Assembly (NCBI GenBank): GCA_000350305.1
Contig: CP002916.1
Coordinates: forward strand, 620,001-684,000
Length of the DNA: 64,000 bases
Source of the DNA: Thermoplasmatales archaeon BRNA1
Lineage (GTDB): Archaea > Thermoplasmatota > Thermoplasmata > Methanomassiliicoccales > Methanomethylophilaceae
Direction: 5' to 3'
The position numbers were made by a program, and so were the translations under genes. The notes below the pieces were generated by a model, which saw only the letters and a list, made by a program, of their open reading frames with translations, was not told the DNA's origin and ran no database searches. Positions 46,850 to 55,020 of the stretch are shown here, in pieces. Within the stretch, counting starts at the first letter, position 1. Each line of letters starts with the position of its first letter.

Positions 46850-48496
46850 ATGGCAGAAGAACTCAGCGTGGGAATAGATCTGGGGACGACCTACTCCTGC
46901 ATCGCCTTCATCGACGAGAACGGCGATGCGGTGGTGGACAAGAACTACGAGCAGGAGGACACCACACCCTCGGTGATCCTGTTCAACGAGAACGGGGAAT
47001 CCATCGTGGGGAGCCCCGCGAAGGACATGGTGCTGATGTATCCTCCGGACAGAATCATCAGAGGGGTCAAGAGGAGGATGGGTACCGACTACACCGTGAC
47101 CATCGACGACGTGGTGTACAACCCGGTCACCCTCTCGGGTATGATACTCAGGAAGATGATCACCGACTTCAACGAGAACCACGGGGTGGAGCTCAAGAAA
47201 GCGGTCATCACATGTCCCGCGTACTTCGGGCAGAAGGAGAGGGACGCCACCAAGGACGCCGGCAAGGTCGCGGGACTCGACGAGGTCACCATCATAAACG
47301 AGCCCACCGCCGCAGCAATCTCCTTCGGGTACGGCAACACCGAGACCAGGAAGAGGATCTTCGTCTACGACCTGGGAGGAGGCACCTTCGACGTCACCAT
47401 CCTCGAGATCGAGGGCAAGGGGTTCACCGCGGTCACCACCGACGGCGAGAGGGAGCTAGGAGGTCTGAACTGGGACGAGGCCCTCACCGGGATCATCATC
47501 AGGAAGATCGCCGAGCAGACCGGCATGGACGATTCGGAGATCGACGCCGACGACGAGGTCAGGTCCTCCCTCTCCATCGACTCCGAGAACATCAAGAAGA
47601 GGCTGTCCCCCGCCGAGTCCACCAAGGGCACCATCACCATCGGCGGCAAGAAGATCGTCTACAAGGTCACCCGCGACGAGTTCGAGGACGCCACCCGCCC
47701 GCTCATCGAGAGGACAATGGACATCGTTCAGCGCGCCCTCGACGTGAAGGGATTCACCCCCAGGGACATCGACGCGTTCCTGCTGGTGGGAGGGTCCTCC
47801 AAGATGCCCATGGTCTCCGATTCCATGATCGCCCGCTTCCCCGACGCGAAAATCCAGGTCTTCGACCCCAACCAGTCCGTCGCCAAAGGGGCGGCGATCT
47901 TCGCGAGGTCCAACAATGCCATGAAGGAGGTCATCAGCAAGCTGCCGGAGACCGCCAAGAAGGACGCGGACCCCGCCGAGGGTCCCTTGGACGTGTACGT
48001 CGTCGACAACGGCGATATCCGGGTCCAGGTTCCCGACGTCGTCCCCGAGGAGAGCATCGTCGTGCACAACGTGCTCAGCAAGTCCTTCGGAATCAAGGTC
48101 ACCGACGAGAGCGGGAGGGAGTACATCTCCAACATCATCTTCCGCAACAAGACCCTGCCCATCACCCGCACCAAGCAGTACAGCCCCATGGTGGACGGCC
48201 AGATCTCCATCAAGGTGGAGATCTACGAGAACAACGCCCAGGACGACGAGGACGGCCTGAGGTCGGACGTCGCCGCCTCCAACCCCGTCGGCGAGTTCGA
48301 GATGGAGCTCCCCGAGATGGTGACCAAGGACACCCCCGTATCCGTCAGGTTCATCGCCTCGGACGAGGGCATCCTCAGCGCCACCGCCGAGTGCATGAAC
48401 CAGCGCAAGGACTACCGCATCCAGAACAACATCGCCATGGATGCCGATGCGATAGCCAAGTGCAAGGGCCTGATGGAGAAGGTCTCCCGTTCCTGA
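46850..48496 (+). CDS. Hsp70-family (DnaK-like) ATPase, short form
   Basis: 548 residues, shorter than canonical DnaK (~600-640). Nucleotide-binding motifs are intact: 'GIDLGTTYSCIAFI', 'IINEPTAAAISFGYG', 'VYDLGGGTFDVTILE' and 'LLVGGSSKMPMV'. The substrate-binding beta domain is present ('VLSKSFGIKVTD', 'NKTLPITRTKQYSP'), but the C-terminal lid is cut to a short helix. It is 43% or so like its operon partner by eye in motif regions, so the two are distinct paralogues. Last gene of the operon; a hairpin follows. Confidence 0.9.
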   Translation: MAEELSVGIDLGTTYSCIAFIDENGDAVVDKNYEQEDTTPSVILFNENGESIVGSPAKDMVLMYPPDRIIRGVKRRMGTDYTVTIDDVVYNPVTLSGMILRKMITDFNENHGVELKKAVITCPAYFGQKERDATKDAGKVAGLDEVTIINEPTAAAISFGYGNTETRKRIFVYDLGGGTFDVTILEIEGKGFTAVTTDGERELGGLNWDEALTGIIIRKIAEQTGMDDSEIDADDEVRSSLSIDSENIKKRLSPAESTKGTITIGGKKIVYKVTRDEFEDATRPLIERTMDIVQRALDVKGFTPRDIDAFLLVGGSSKMPMVSDSMIARFPDAKIQVFDPNQSVAKGAAIFARSNNAMKEVISKLPETAKKDADPAEGPLDVYVVDNGDIRVQVPDVVPEESIVVHNVLSKSFGIKVTDESGREYISNIIFRNKTLPITRTKQYSPMVDGQISIKVEIYENNAQDDEDGLRSDVAASNPVGEFEMELPEMVTKDTPVSVRFIASDEGILSATAECMNQRKDYRIQNNIAMDADAIAKCKGLMEKVSRS

Positions 48497-48505
48497 AACC
48501 TTTAA

Positions 48506-48531
48506 CCGCGGGGGTCTCCGGGCCTCCGCGG
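48506..48531. terminator. Hairpin ending the Hsp70/GTPase operon
   Basis: CCGCGGGGG pairs with CCTCCGCGG (one G-T) around an 8-nt loop. It lies between the hsp70 stop (48496) and the convergent pseudouridine synthase gene. No long T-run follows, so termination strength is uncertain. Confidence 0.45.
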
Positions 48532-48559
48532 ACCTTCTGAAAAACAAAAGTGCCAGACG

Positions 48560-49294
48560 TCAGTCCTTCTTCTCGAGTTCGCTGTGGGACAGGGTCTCCA
48601 TCAGCACCTCGCGCTCCCTCTTGGAGATGTCGCGGTACCTTCCGGGTTTGAGGTTCCCGAGCTCGATGTTCATGACGCGGACGCGGACCAGTTTCTTCAC
48701 CCCGTAACCGAAGTGCTCGCACATCCTGCGGATCTGGCGGTTGAGTCCCTGCTTGAGGACGATCCTGAAGGTGAAGAGGTCGACCATCTCGGTCCTGCAC
48801 TTCCTGGTGACCACACCGTCCTCGATCTCCACGCCCTTCTCCATCCCCCTGAGGAACGACTCGTCGATCTCCCTGTCGACGGTCACGACATACTCCTTCT
48901 CGTGGCCGTAGCGGGACCTCATGATCTTGTTGGCGAGGTCGCCGTCGTTGGTCAGGAGAAGTAAGCCCTCCGAGTCCTTGTCGAGCCTGCCGATGGTGAA
49001 GATGCGACGGGGGTATCCGATGTAGTCGATGACGTTGGTGCCGTCCCCCTTGTCGGAGGTGCAGGTGAGTCCCCGGGGCTTGTTGAAGACGAGGATGACG
49101 GATCCCGAATCGTCCCTGGTGATCACCCTGCCGTCGACGCGGACCTCGTCATCAGAGGTTATCCTGTCCCCAAGGACGCCCTTCCTTCCGTTGACGGTGA
49201 CCCTCCCCTCCTCGATCATCCTGTCGGCCGCCCTGCGCGATGCCACGCCTGCCTCCGCGATGAACTTGTTGAGACGAACCCCGTCCTCGGCCAT
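48560..49294 (-). CDS. RsuA/RluB-family pseudouridine synthase (bacterial type)
   Basis: 244 residues. An N-terminal S4 domain ('VRLNKFIAEAGVASRRAADR') precedes the catalytic domain with 'GRLDKDSEGLLLLTNDGDLA', where the Asp is the nucleophile, and 'LKQGLNRQIRRMCEHFGYGV'. Members modify single uridines in rRNA in bacteria. The family is uncommon in archaea, so acquisition from bacteria is likely. An exact AAGTGCCAGA copy lies 2 nt past its stop codon. Divergent from pirin, sharing an AT-rich promoter gap. Confidence 0.9.
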   Translation of the reverse strand: MAEDGVRLNKFIAEAGVASRRAADRMIEEGRVTVNGRKGVLGDRITSDDEVRVDGRVITRDDSGSVILVFNKPRGLTCTSDKGDGTNVIDYIGYPRRIFTIGRLDKDSEGLLLLTNDGDLANKIMRSRYGHEKEYVVTVDREIDESFLRGMEKGVEIEDGVVTRKCRTEMVDLFTFRIVLKQGLNRQIRRMCEHFGYGVKKLVRVRVMNIELGNLKPGRYRDISKREREVLMETLSHSELEKKD

Positions 49295-49346
49295 ATTGCT
49301 CCCAACCGTCCCCTATTATTTATTGTTGCGTTCATATGGGGAAGGC

Positions 49347-50417
49347 ATGGGAATCATCTTCGGGAGAACCAGGGACGGGGGGCCCGTCCTGCGCGAGCAG
49401 GTCGCGGGATACAATTGGGACTGCGAGGACCCGTTCTACCTCGTCACCCATCACTTCGACAACTATCCCTCGGGCAACGTCCAGCAGGCCCCTCCTCTCC
49501 CGGAGATCCAGAGGAGGACCCTCGGGAACGACTACGACAAGTACCTCGGATACCGCATGTACAAAGGGAAGGTCTCTCCCGGATTCCCCCTGCACACCCA
49601 CTGGGGATACGAGACCCTGACCTACGTCTCCCAGGGATACGTGGACCACTTCGACAGCGAGGGCAACTGCGGGAGGTTCGGGTTCGGGGACCTGCAGTGG
49701 GTCACCGCATCCTCCCGCTACAGGCATGACGAGATGTACCCCCTGGCATTCACCGACAGGGACAACCTCCAGACGGTGACCCAGATCTTCATCAACCTTC
49801 CCCTGGGGGACAAGAACAAGGCGAACCAGGTCAGGACGATCTGGGAGGAGGAGATCCCCGTGGTCGAGGGAGAGGGATGGAAGGCGACCGTCATCGCGGG
49901 GGAGTTCATGGGGAAGACCGGGCCCGTCCCGAACGACCTCTCGTGGGCGAAGGACCCGTCCCATCATGTGAGGATCGTCAGGCTGGTCATGGACAGGGAC
50001 GCGGAGATCGAGATCCCCGCCTCCGAGGCCGGAACCAGGAACCTCTACCTCATAGACGCTAAGGTCACCGTGTTCGGCAGGGAGTACCACGCCGACACCC
50101 GCCTGAAGATCAGACCCGACGTAACCGTCCCGATCAGGATGGGGGAGGGCAACAGGCCGGAGATATGGCTCCTCGAAGGGGACCCCATCGGGGAGAAGCA
50201 GGCAAGTTACGGCCCGGTCATTCTGGGGACCGACAAGGAGGTCAGGTCCTCCCTGCGGATAATCTCGGAGACGGAGCAGGCGGAGTGGCCCTGGCAGTAC
50301 GTCAACCAGAAGCAACCCCTCGGCACGGAGAGGTTCTTCAGGGATTCCCAGGGGAGGGAAAACCGCCCTTCCGGGAAAGCTTCCCAGGAGCCGGATTTCC
50401 CGCCTGCCGGATCCTGA
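49347..50417 (+). CDS. Pirin-like bicupin protein
   Basis: 356 residues from ATG 49347 (GGGGAAGG leader). The pirin N-cupin is clear: 'DPFYLVTHHFDNYP', then 'GFPLHTHWGYETLTYVSQGY' with the metal-binding His pair and Glu, 'VDHFDSEGNCGRFGFGDLQW', and the 'HDEMYPL' segment. A C-cupin follows, with a ~50-residue Pro/Gln-rich tail that is not part of the family core. Pirins bind iron; some are quercetinases or redox-sensing cofactors. Role here unknown. Confidence 0.85.
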   Translation: MGIIFGRTRDGGPVLREQVAGYNWDCEDPFYLVTHHFDNYPSGNVQQAPPLPEIQRRTLGNDYDKYLGYRMYKGKVSPGFPLHTHWGYETLTYVSQGYVDHFDSEGNCGRFGFGDLQWVTASSRYRHDEMYPLAFTDRDNLQTVTQIFINLPLGDKNKANQVRTIWEEEIPVVEGEGWKATVIAGEFMGKTGPVPNDLSWAKDPSHHVRIVRLVMDRDAEIEIPASEAGTRNLYLIDAKVTVFGREYHADTRLKIRPDVTVPIRMGEGNRPEIWLLEGDPIGEKQASYGPVILGTDKEVRSSLRIISETEQAEWPWQYVNQKQPLGTERFFRDSQGRENRPSGKASQEPDFPPAGS

Positions 50418-50482
50418 GATGTGCCAGATTATCACGACAATCGTGGCAATGGTTAAATCGGCGGAAAGCCCTAACAATTAGC

Positions 50483-50764
50483 ATGGTCAGAGAAGTCCAC
50501 GTCGCACACATCCTGGTCGCGACCGAGAAAGAAGCGAAATCCCTCAAGGACAGGATAGCATCCGGCGAGAACTTCGGCCAGCTTGCCAAGAAGTTTTCAC
50601 AGTGCCCCTCCGGTAAGGAAGGAGGGGATCTCCATTGGGTCAGGCCGGGGATGATGGTCGAGCAGTTCGACAAGGCCATCTTCGCCGGCAAGAAAGGGGA
50701 CCTCATAGGCCCGGTGAAGACCAAGTTCGGCTGGCACGTGATCAAGATCCTCGAAGAGAGATGA
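50483..50764 (+). CDS. Parvulin-type peptidyl-prolyl isomerase
   Basis: 93 residues, a single-domain rotamase. 'HVAHILVATEKEAKSLKDRI', 'FGQLAKKFSQCPSGKEGGDL' and 'GPVKTKFGWHVIKILEER' are the PpiC/Pin4-like landmarks, including the two active-site His and a Cys. No signal peptide, so cytoplasmic. It overlaps the downstream H1-like gene by 4 nt (ATGA). A core copy of the dispersed motif lies upstream at 50421. Confidence 0.93.
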   Translation: MVREVHVAHILVATEKEAKSLKDRIASGENFGQLAKKFSQCPSGKEGGDLHWVRPGMMVEQFDKAIFAGKKGDLIGPVKTKFGWHVIKILEER

Positions 50765-51228
50765 GCGACATGGCAGAAGCGGCGAAGAAACCCGCGGCGA
50801 AGAAAGCATCCGCCGACGGGCCCAAGAAGAACTACAAGGTCGAGAAGGACAAGGAGAAGAACAAGTGGGTGGTCAAGGCCGTCGGCGCACAGCGCGCCAT
50901 CGGATACTACAACACCAAGGACGAGGCGATCGCCAAGGTCAACAGCCTCACCTCCAAGAACACCAACGCGACCGCCACCGTACGCAAGACGGACGGAACC
51001 TTCCAGAAGCACGAGAACGCCGCGGTCAAGAAGGCCGCCGCACCCAAGAAGGAGCCTGCCAAGAAACCCGCCGCCAAGCCTGCGGCGAAGAAGACCGCGG
51101 CCAAGCCCGCAGCCAAGAAGGCCCCCGCCAAGAAGGAGACCGAGAAGAAGCCGGCCGCGAAGAAACCGGCACCCAAGAAGGAGCCCGCCAAGAAACCCGC
51201 GGCGAAGAAGGCTCCCGCGAAGAAGTGA
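50761..51228 (+). CDS. DUF2188-like domain with H1-type Lys/Ala/Pro tail
   Basis: 155 residues. A DUF2188-like core (about 20-80: 'YKVEKDKEKNKWVVKAVGAQ', 'AIGYYNTKDEAIAKVNSLTS') is followed by about 70 residues of PAKKA-type repeats, extremely basic and like histone H1 or bacterial HupS-like tails. It probably binds DNA or RNA as a nucleoid component. It starts within the parvulin stop (ATGA), so both are made together. I cannot tell whether it replaces archaeal histones. Confidence 0.7.
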   Translation: MSDMAEAAKKPAAKKASADGPKKNYKVEKDKEKNKWVVKAVGAQRAIGYYNTKDEAIAKVNSLTSKNTNATATVRKTDGTFQKHENAAVKKAAAPKKEPAKKPAAKPAAKKTAAKPAAKKAPAKKETEKKPAAKKPAPKKEPAKKPAAKKAPAKK

Positions 51229-51271
51229 CCTAAAAATCATTAAATGCGAGTTTGCAGTAGGAGACGGTACC

Positions 51272-51649
51272 ATGATCTCTTCCGCCGATTACGATTATGC
51301 CCTCGATGCGACCATGTCCGCAATCGAAGGTAGGTGGAAGACCGTCATCCTCTGCAGGCTCGCGAATGCGGGCGTCCCCATGCGCTTCAACCAGCTCATG
51401 GCGGAGCTTCCCGGAATCTCCCCCCGCATCTTCTCCCTTCAGCTCAAGGAGCTGGAGAAGGACGGGCTCCTGGTCAGGGAGGTCCGCTCAGAATCGCCCA
51501 AGTGCGTGGTGTACAGCCTCTCCGACAGGGGGCTGTCCCTCATCCCCATCCTCGATCTTCTTGCGGTATGGGGCATGCAGAACTTCTCCACCGATCTGAT
51601 TTCCATCGGCACCGAGCAGATCAGGGAGAAGGAAAAGGCTAGAGCCTGA
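51272..51649 (+). CDS. HxlR-family winged-helix regulator
   Basis: 125 residues. 'IEGRWKTVILCRLANAGVPM' opens the HxlR domain. 'FNQLMAELPGISPRIFSLQL' is the recognition helix region and 'LVREVRSESPKCVVYSLSDR' the wing. HxlR proteins respond to aldehydes, redox state or metals and often lie next to their target. Here the next feature is 5S rRNA and no enzyme partner is obvious. Start ATG 51272. Confidence 0.9.
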   Translation: MISSADYDYALDATMSAIEGRWKTVILCRLANAGVPMRFNQLMAELPGISPRIFSLQLKELEKDGLLVREVRSESPKCVVYSLSDRGLSLIPILDLLAVWGMQNFSTDLISIGTEQIREKEKARA

Positions 51650-51656
51650 CGTTAGT

Positions 51657-51666
51657 GTTATATACC
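51657..51666 (+). promoter_or_regulatory. TATA box of the 5S rRNA gene
   Basis: GTTATATACC lies about 23-27 nt upstream of the inferred 5S 5' end, the standard archaeal spacing. Confidence 0.7.
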
Positions 51667-51683
51667 AATCATGTATGGTGGTG

Positions 51684-51806
51684 ATTGGACGGCCACAGCA
51701 GTGGGGTTCACCCGGTCCCATCTCGAACCCGGCAGTTAAGCCCACTCACGTAGGTGTCGCGTACTGTGTTGCGCAAGTGCACGGGAAAGCACCCACGCTG
51801 TCCACT
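51684..51806 (+). rRNA. 5S ribosomal RNA
   Basis: The sequence contains the conserved loop A/B/C core CCGGTCCCATCTCGAACC followed by CGGCAGTTAAGCCC. Its 5' TGGACGGC pairs with 3' GCTGTCCA (51797-51804) as helix I. Length of about 123 nt fits archaeal 5S. A TATA box precedes it and a CTTTTC stretch follows at the 3' end. It stands alone with no 16S or 23S nearby, as in Thermoplasmatota with unlinked rRNA genes. End positions are approximate to a few nucleotides. Confidence 0.93.
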
Positions 51807-51840
51807 TTTCACACTCATCCGTTGGGCGGAGCTGTTTTCC

Positions 51841-52851
51841 TCATCTCGATGCGTATTCGGACAGTGCGAGCATGTTCTCGTCGGGGGTCTCCGGGGGGAT
51901 CCCGCATTCGGGAGTGATGAGGTCGAATCCCGCTTCGGCGGACTTCTTCGCCTGGGCAACGACGTCCGCGGGAGTGCCCATAAGAAGGGTGTCCACCGGG
52001 TTGACGCTCCCCAGGAGTCTGGTCCTTCCGTTCACGAGATCCACGTATTCCTCCATGCAGTCCGAGGCCTGGGGGGACAGAGCATCCTCCCCCAGGGAGG
52101 ATACCTTGTCTGCGACCTCGATGGTCGATCCGCAGCAGTGAATGGAGCAGTAAGAATCCGATCTGGCACTTTTGATGACATCCTTAAGCGGACTGGCCGT
52201 AATGGATTCGAAGTACTCCGCGGGGATGAGATCGGTGGTGATCTCCTCGATGATCAGGACGTTGTCGCATCTCGAGGAAAGGGCCTCGGCGTAAGCCATG
52301 GCATGGGGCTTCAGTGCGGCAACCCATGACTTGACGACCGACTCGTCCATCATAAGGGCCATCATGACGTTCTCCATTCCGAGGATGTCGTTGGCGGAAC
52401 CCAGGGGGCCGGTCATGGCGGCGGTGCTGAAAAGTCCGTGCCCGGAAGCGAGCTCCGCGGCCTCTAGCATCGTCCGGATCCTCGGATTCTTCATGAACTC
52501 CTCAACGGGGATGAAATCCTCGGGCACCGGGGGGATCTCCATGCTGCCGTCGTTGAAAGGCGACGACATCACTGCGGGCTGGGAGTTCTTCCTCCCCTTG
52601 TCCACGGAGCATCCGAAGGCCTCCGCCTGGACGGTGATGTCGAAGGGTATCCTGATGGTGCCGAACCCGAACCTCTTGTGCGCCTGAAGGGCCAGCTCCA
52701 CCATCTTGGAGGCAACGAAGTTAGCCTCCGGCCAGTAGCTGCCGCATGCGTCCATCTGGCTGACGGTCCCGGTCTGGGTGAAGACGGCCGCCGGGGGACA
52801 GTCGCCCCCTTTGCCGTCCATGGCGTCTATGATCTGGTCCCTGGTGCTCAT
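51841..52851 (-). CDS. MtbA/MtaA-like methylcobamide:CoM methyltransferase (UroD fold)
   Basis: 336 residues from ATG 52851. UroD-superfamily blocks: 'FGFGTIRIPFDITVQAEAFG', 'TGPLGSANDILGMENVMMAL' and the zinc motif 'SIHCCGST' with a later Cys in 'ITPECGIPP'. MtaA/MtbA enzymes move methyl groups from a methylated corrinoid protein to coenzyme M, the key step of methyl-reducing methanogenesis. Which methyl donor it serves, or whether it is a paralogue with another role, is not shown; no corrinoid protein gene is adjacent. One exact 10-mer copy lies at 52162. Confidence 0.85.
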   Translation of the reverse strand: MSTRDQIIDAMDGKGGDCPPAAVFTQTGTVSQMDACGSYWPEANFVASKMVELALQAHKRFGFGTIRIPFDITVQAEAFGCSVDKGRKNSQPAVMSSPFNDGSMEIPPVPEDFIPVEEFMKNPRIRTMLEAAELASGHGLFSTAAMTGPLGSANDILGMENVMMALMMDESVVKSWVAALKPHAMAYAEALSSRCDNVLIIEEITTDLIPAEYFESITASPLKDVIKSARSDSYCSIHCCGSTIEVADKVSSLGEDALSPQASDCMEEYVDLVNGRTRLLGSVNPVDTLLMGTPADVVAQAKKSAEAGFDLITPECGIPPETPDENMLALSEYASR

Positions 52852-52890
52852 GGGGTATGAACGGGATTGGGGCAATAAAATCCCTATCGC

Positions 52891-53781
52891 TTATTGGGTA
52901 TCGCCGGAGGGGCGGGAAAGCAGGAATATGGAGACGAGGATTAGCAGGATCCCGAGGATCTCCACGATGCCGAGGGTCTCGTCGTAGACGACGAATCCCG
53001 CAACGGTTGCCGTCATGGGCTCCGCGAAGGCGAGGACGGATGCCTTGCCGGCCTCCATCCCCTCAAGGCCCTTGGTGTACAGGAAGTAGGGTGCGGCGGT
53101 GCAGACGGTGCCCAGGGCGAGCATCTCGAGGAGGTGCTTCCCGGAGCCCGATGCCACGTCCGCAATCTCCCAGAGGCCTGCGAAAGGCAACAGTGCCAGA
53201 GCAGCGATCAGGAAGGTATAGAAGGTAATCGTGAAGGGGTGATACTTCCTGAGCGCGAACTTGGCGAAGATGCTGTAGAACGCGTATCCGATGCCTGCAC
53301 CCAACCCGAACAGCAGTCCCCTGACGTTGACCCCCTGGGATCCTCCGATCAATCCTGCGGTGAGCACGCATCCGGCGAATGCCAGGGCAAGCGCGATCAT
53401 CTTCACGTTGGTGAGGCGCTCTCCGAAGAGTATCACCGACATCAGCATCACGAACACCGGCGCGGTGTACAGCAGGACGGCTGCCATCGACATGGTGACC
53501 TCCTCCGCTGCGGAGAAGTAGCAGATGTTGAACATCACGATGCTGAGGATACCCGTCCCGAGGAACATCCAGATGTCCTTCGGCTCTATCCTGAACAGTC
53601 TCCTGTCGGCCACGGCAAGGATGGCCCCGACTATGGGGGCGGTAACCAGCGCCCTCACGAATGTGCACTGGACGGGGCTGAGACCCTCATCGTTCAGCGA
53701 ACGGGTGAAAAGGCAGATGACACCCCAGAGGACTGCGGCCGTGATGACCAACGCTGCCGGTCCGCCCTTGATCTCTGCCAT
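52891..53781 (-). CDS. EamA/DMT-family transporter
   Basis: 296 residues, ten membrane helices in two EamA repeats ('TAAVLWGVICLFTRSLNDEG' in repeat 1 and 'FGLGAGIGYAFYSIFAKFAL' in repeat 2). ATG 53781 has a GGAG element about 8 nt upstream and is preferred over TTG 53793. DMT transporters usually export amino acids, nucleosides or small metabolites. Substrate unknown. Stop TAA. Confidence 0.9.
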   Translation of the reverse strand: MAEIKGGPAALVITAAVLWGVICLFTRSLNDEGLSPVQCTFVRALVTAPIVGAILAVADRRLFRIEPKDIWMFLGTGILSIVMFNICYFSAAEEVTMSMAAVLLYTAPVFVMLMSVILFGERLTNVKMIALALAFAGCVLTAGLIGGSQGVNVRGLLFGLGAGIGYAFYSIFAKFALRKYHPFTITFYTFLIAALALLPFAGLWEIADVASGSGKHLLEMLALGTVCTAAPYFLYTKGLEGMEAGKASVLAFAEPMTATVAGFVVYDETLGIVEILGILLILVSIFLLSRPSGDTQ

Positions 53782-53817
53782 GTTACTCTCCAAGTCGGTC
53801 GTCGTGATAAAGGTTGC

Positions 53818-54795
53818 TCATTTCAGGAAGTCCGTGTTCCCTTCCTTCACGAGTTTGGCATAGAATTCAGCAACGGCCTCGGAGTGGGATTTCCCGAGTC
53901 TGGAGAGGATCTCCTCCGCATCGTGGAGGAGGATGGGGTCCATTCTGATGTCGACGGCGGCGTCCCTCAGGAGATTGGCGTTCCTGAGGTCGAGGCCCTC
54001 GTAGATGCGGGCTATGTACCTGTTGTACCTGACGCCTTCCTTCTTTGCGGCATCGCCTATGAGCTCGGTGGTGCCGGAGCCGTATTGGGAAGCCTTCTTC
54101 GTACGGTGTGCCAGAGCAGGGAAACCGAGTTCTTCAGCGACCTGTTTGACGACGGACTTCCTCTCCCCGAGGGAGCGGGGTCTGAGTTCCTCGGGATCGA
54201 TCTTACCGACCTCTCCGAGTACACTTCCGTCAAGGTAGGGGTAGAGGATCCTCCTGCCGAAGTGTTCGGCTATGGAGATCTCGCAGGGGACGGAGACCTT
54301 CATCAGCCTCTCGATGCCCCAGGCCCTGAACTCCTCGTACGCGGAATCGTCATCGCTGACGGAGTTGAAACATCCTCCGAAATACTCGTCGCTGCCCTGC
54401 CCACTGAGAACGACTGGCTCATGGGCCTTCCTACAGACGGTGAAGAGCTGGAGTTCGTAGGAGATGGTAAAGGGATCCGATACCTTCGTTGCCTGTATCA
54501 GTTCCCTTATGTCTCCCTCGATCGTGTCTTCTCCGATTCTGCAGTGGACCCATGGCAGCTCCAGTTTCCCGGCCAGCTCACGGCCTGCCTGAACGTCGAA
54601 CGAATCGTCCGTTCCGCAGGTGTAGCAGGTGACCGATCTGGCGTACTTCTTAGCTAACGCGGCGACCAGTCCCGAATCCATCCCGCCGGAGAACGCTACT
54701 GCGACCTCCTTGCCCATACTGGCCTTGCGGACGGACTCTTCGATTGCTCTGCCGAGTTCTTCGTATTTCGCCAACTGTATCTTCCCACGTGTCAA
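53818..54795 (-). CDS. Asparagine-synthase-like PP-loop protein lacking glutaminase
   Basis: 325 residues. The PP-loop 'AVAFSGGMDSGLVAALAKKY' and 'VVLSGQGSDEYFGGC' match the AsnB synthetase domain, followed by 'LYPYLDGSVLGEVGKIDPEE' and 'HRTKKASQYGSGTTELI'. The N-terminal glutaminase (Cys2) domain is absent, so it would need ammonia or act on another carboxylate, as in carbapenam or N-amidation relatives. No ATG suits the start; TTG 54795 is the most upstream frame-consistent option and remains uncertain. Confidence 0.8.
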   Translation of the reverse strand: MTRGKIQLAKYEELGRAIEESVRKASMGKEVAVAFSGGMDSGLVAALAKKYARSVTCYTCGTDDSFDVQAGRELAGKLELPWVHCRIGEDTIEGDIRELIQATKVSDPFTISYELQLFTVCRKAHEPVVLSGQGSDEYFGGCFNSVSDDDSAYEEFRAWGIERLMKVSVPCEISIAEHFGRRILYPYLDGSVLGEVGKIDPEELRPRSLGERKSVVKQVAEELGFPALAHRTKKASQYGSGTTELIGDAAKKEGVRYNRYIARIYEGLDLRNANLLRDAAVDIRMDPILLHDAEEILSRLGKSHSEAVAEFYAKLVKEGNTDFLK

Positions 54796-54876
54796 GGCTT
54801 AGACGGTATCTCGCCTGCAAAAGCGTGGATTTTCAAAGAAAACTCACCAGCTCTGAGGTTGATACTCTCTTCGCTG

Positions 54877-55003
54877 ATGGGTAAAACGTTTAGGGAAGTA
54901 TTTTTAGGTTTCACAAGTCGAGGGCATCGCTGACCCCGAGATAGCGAAAATGGCCAATATCGGGAACGTGGGCAAGAGCTACGTCAAGAAGAAGGATGAG
55001 TGA
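54877..55003 (+). pseudogene. Possible decayed small gene
   Basis: An ATG at 54877 begins 'MGKTFREVFLGFT', and after a one-base frame change near 54918 the sequence continues 'GIADPEIAKMANIGNVGKSY' to a Lys-rich end and TGA at 55001. The second part in its own frame has a TAG a few codons upstream. The 259-nt gap between the AsnB-like gene and the ATPase remnants holds nothing else I recognise except the palindrome at 55021. No family identified. Confidence 0.25.
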
Positions 55004-55020
55004 CTTTCCGAATTTTATTC

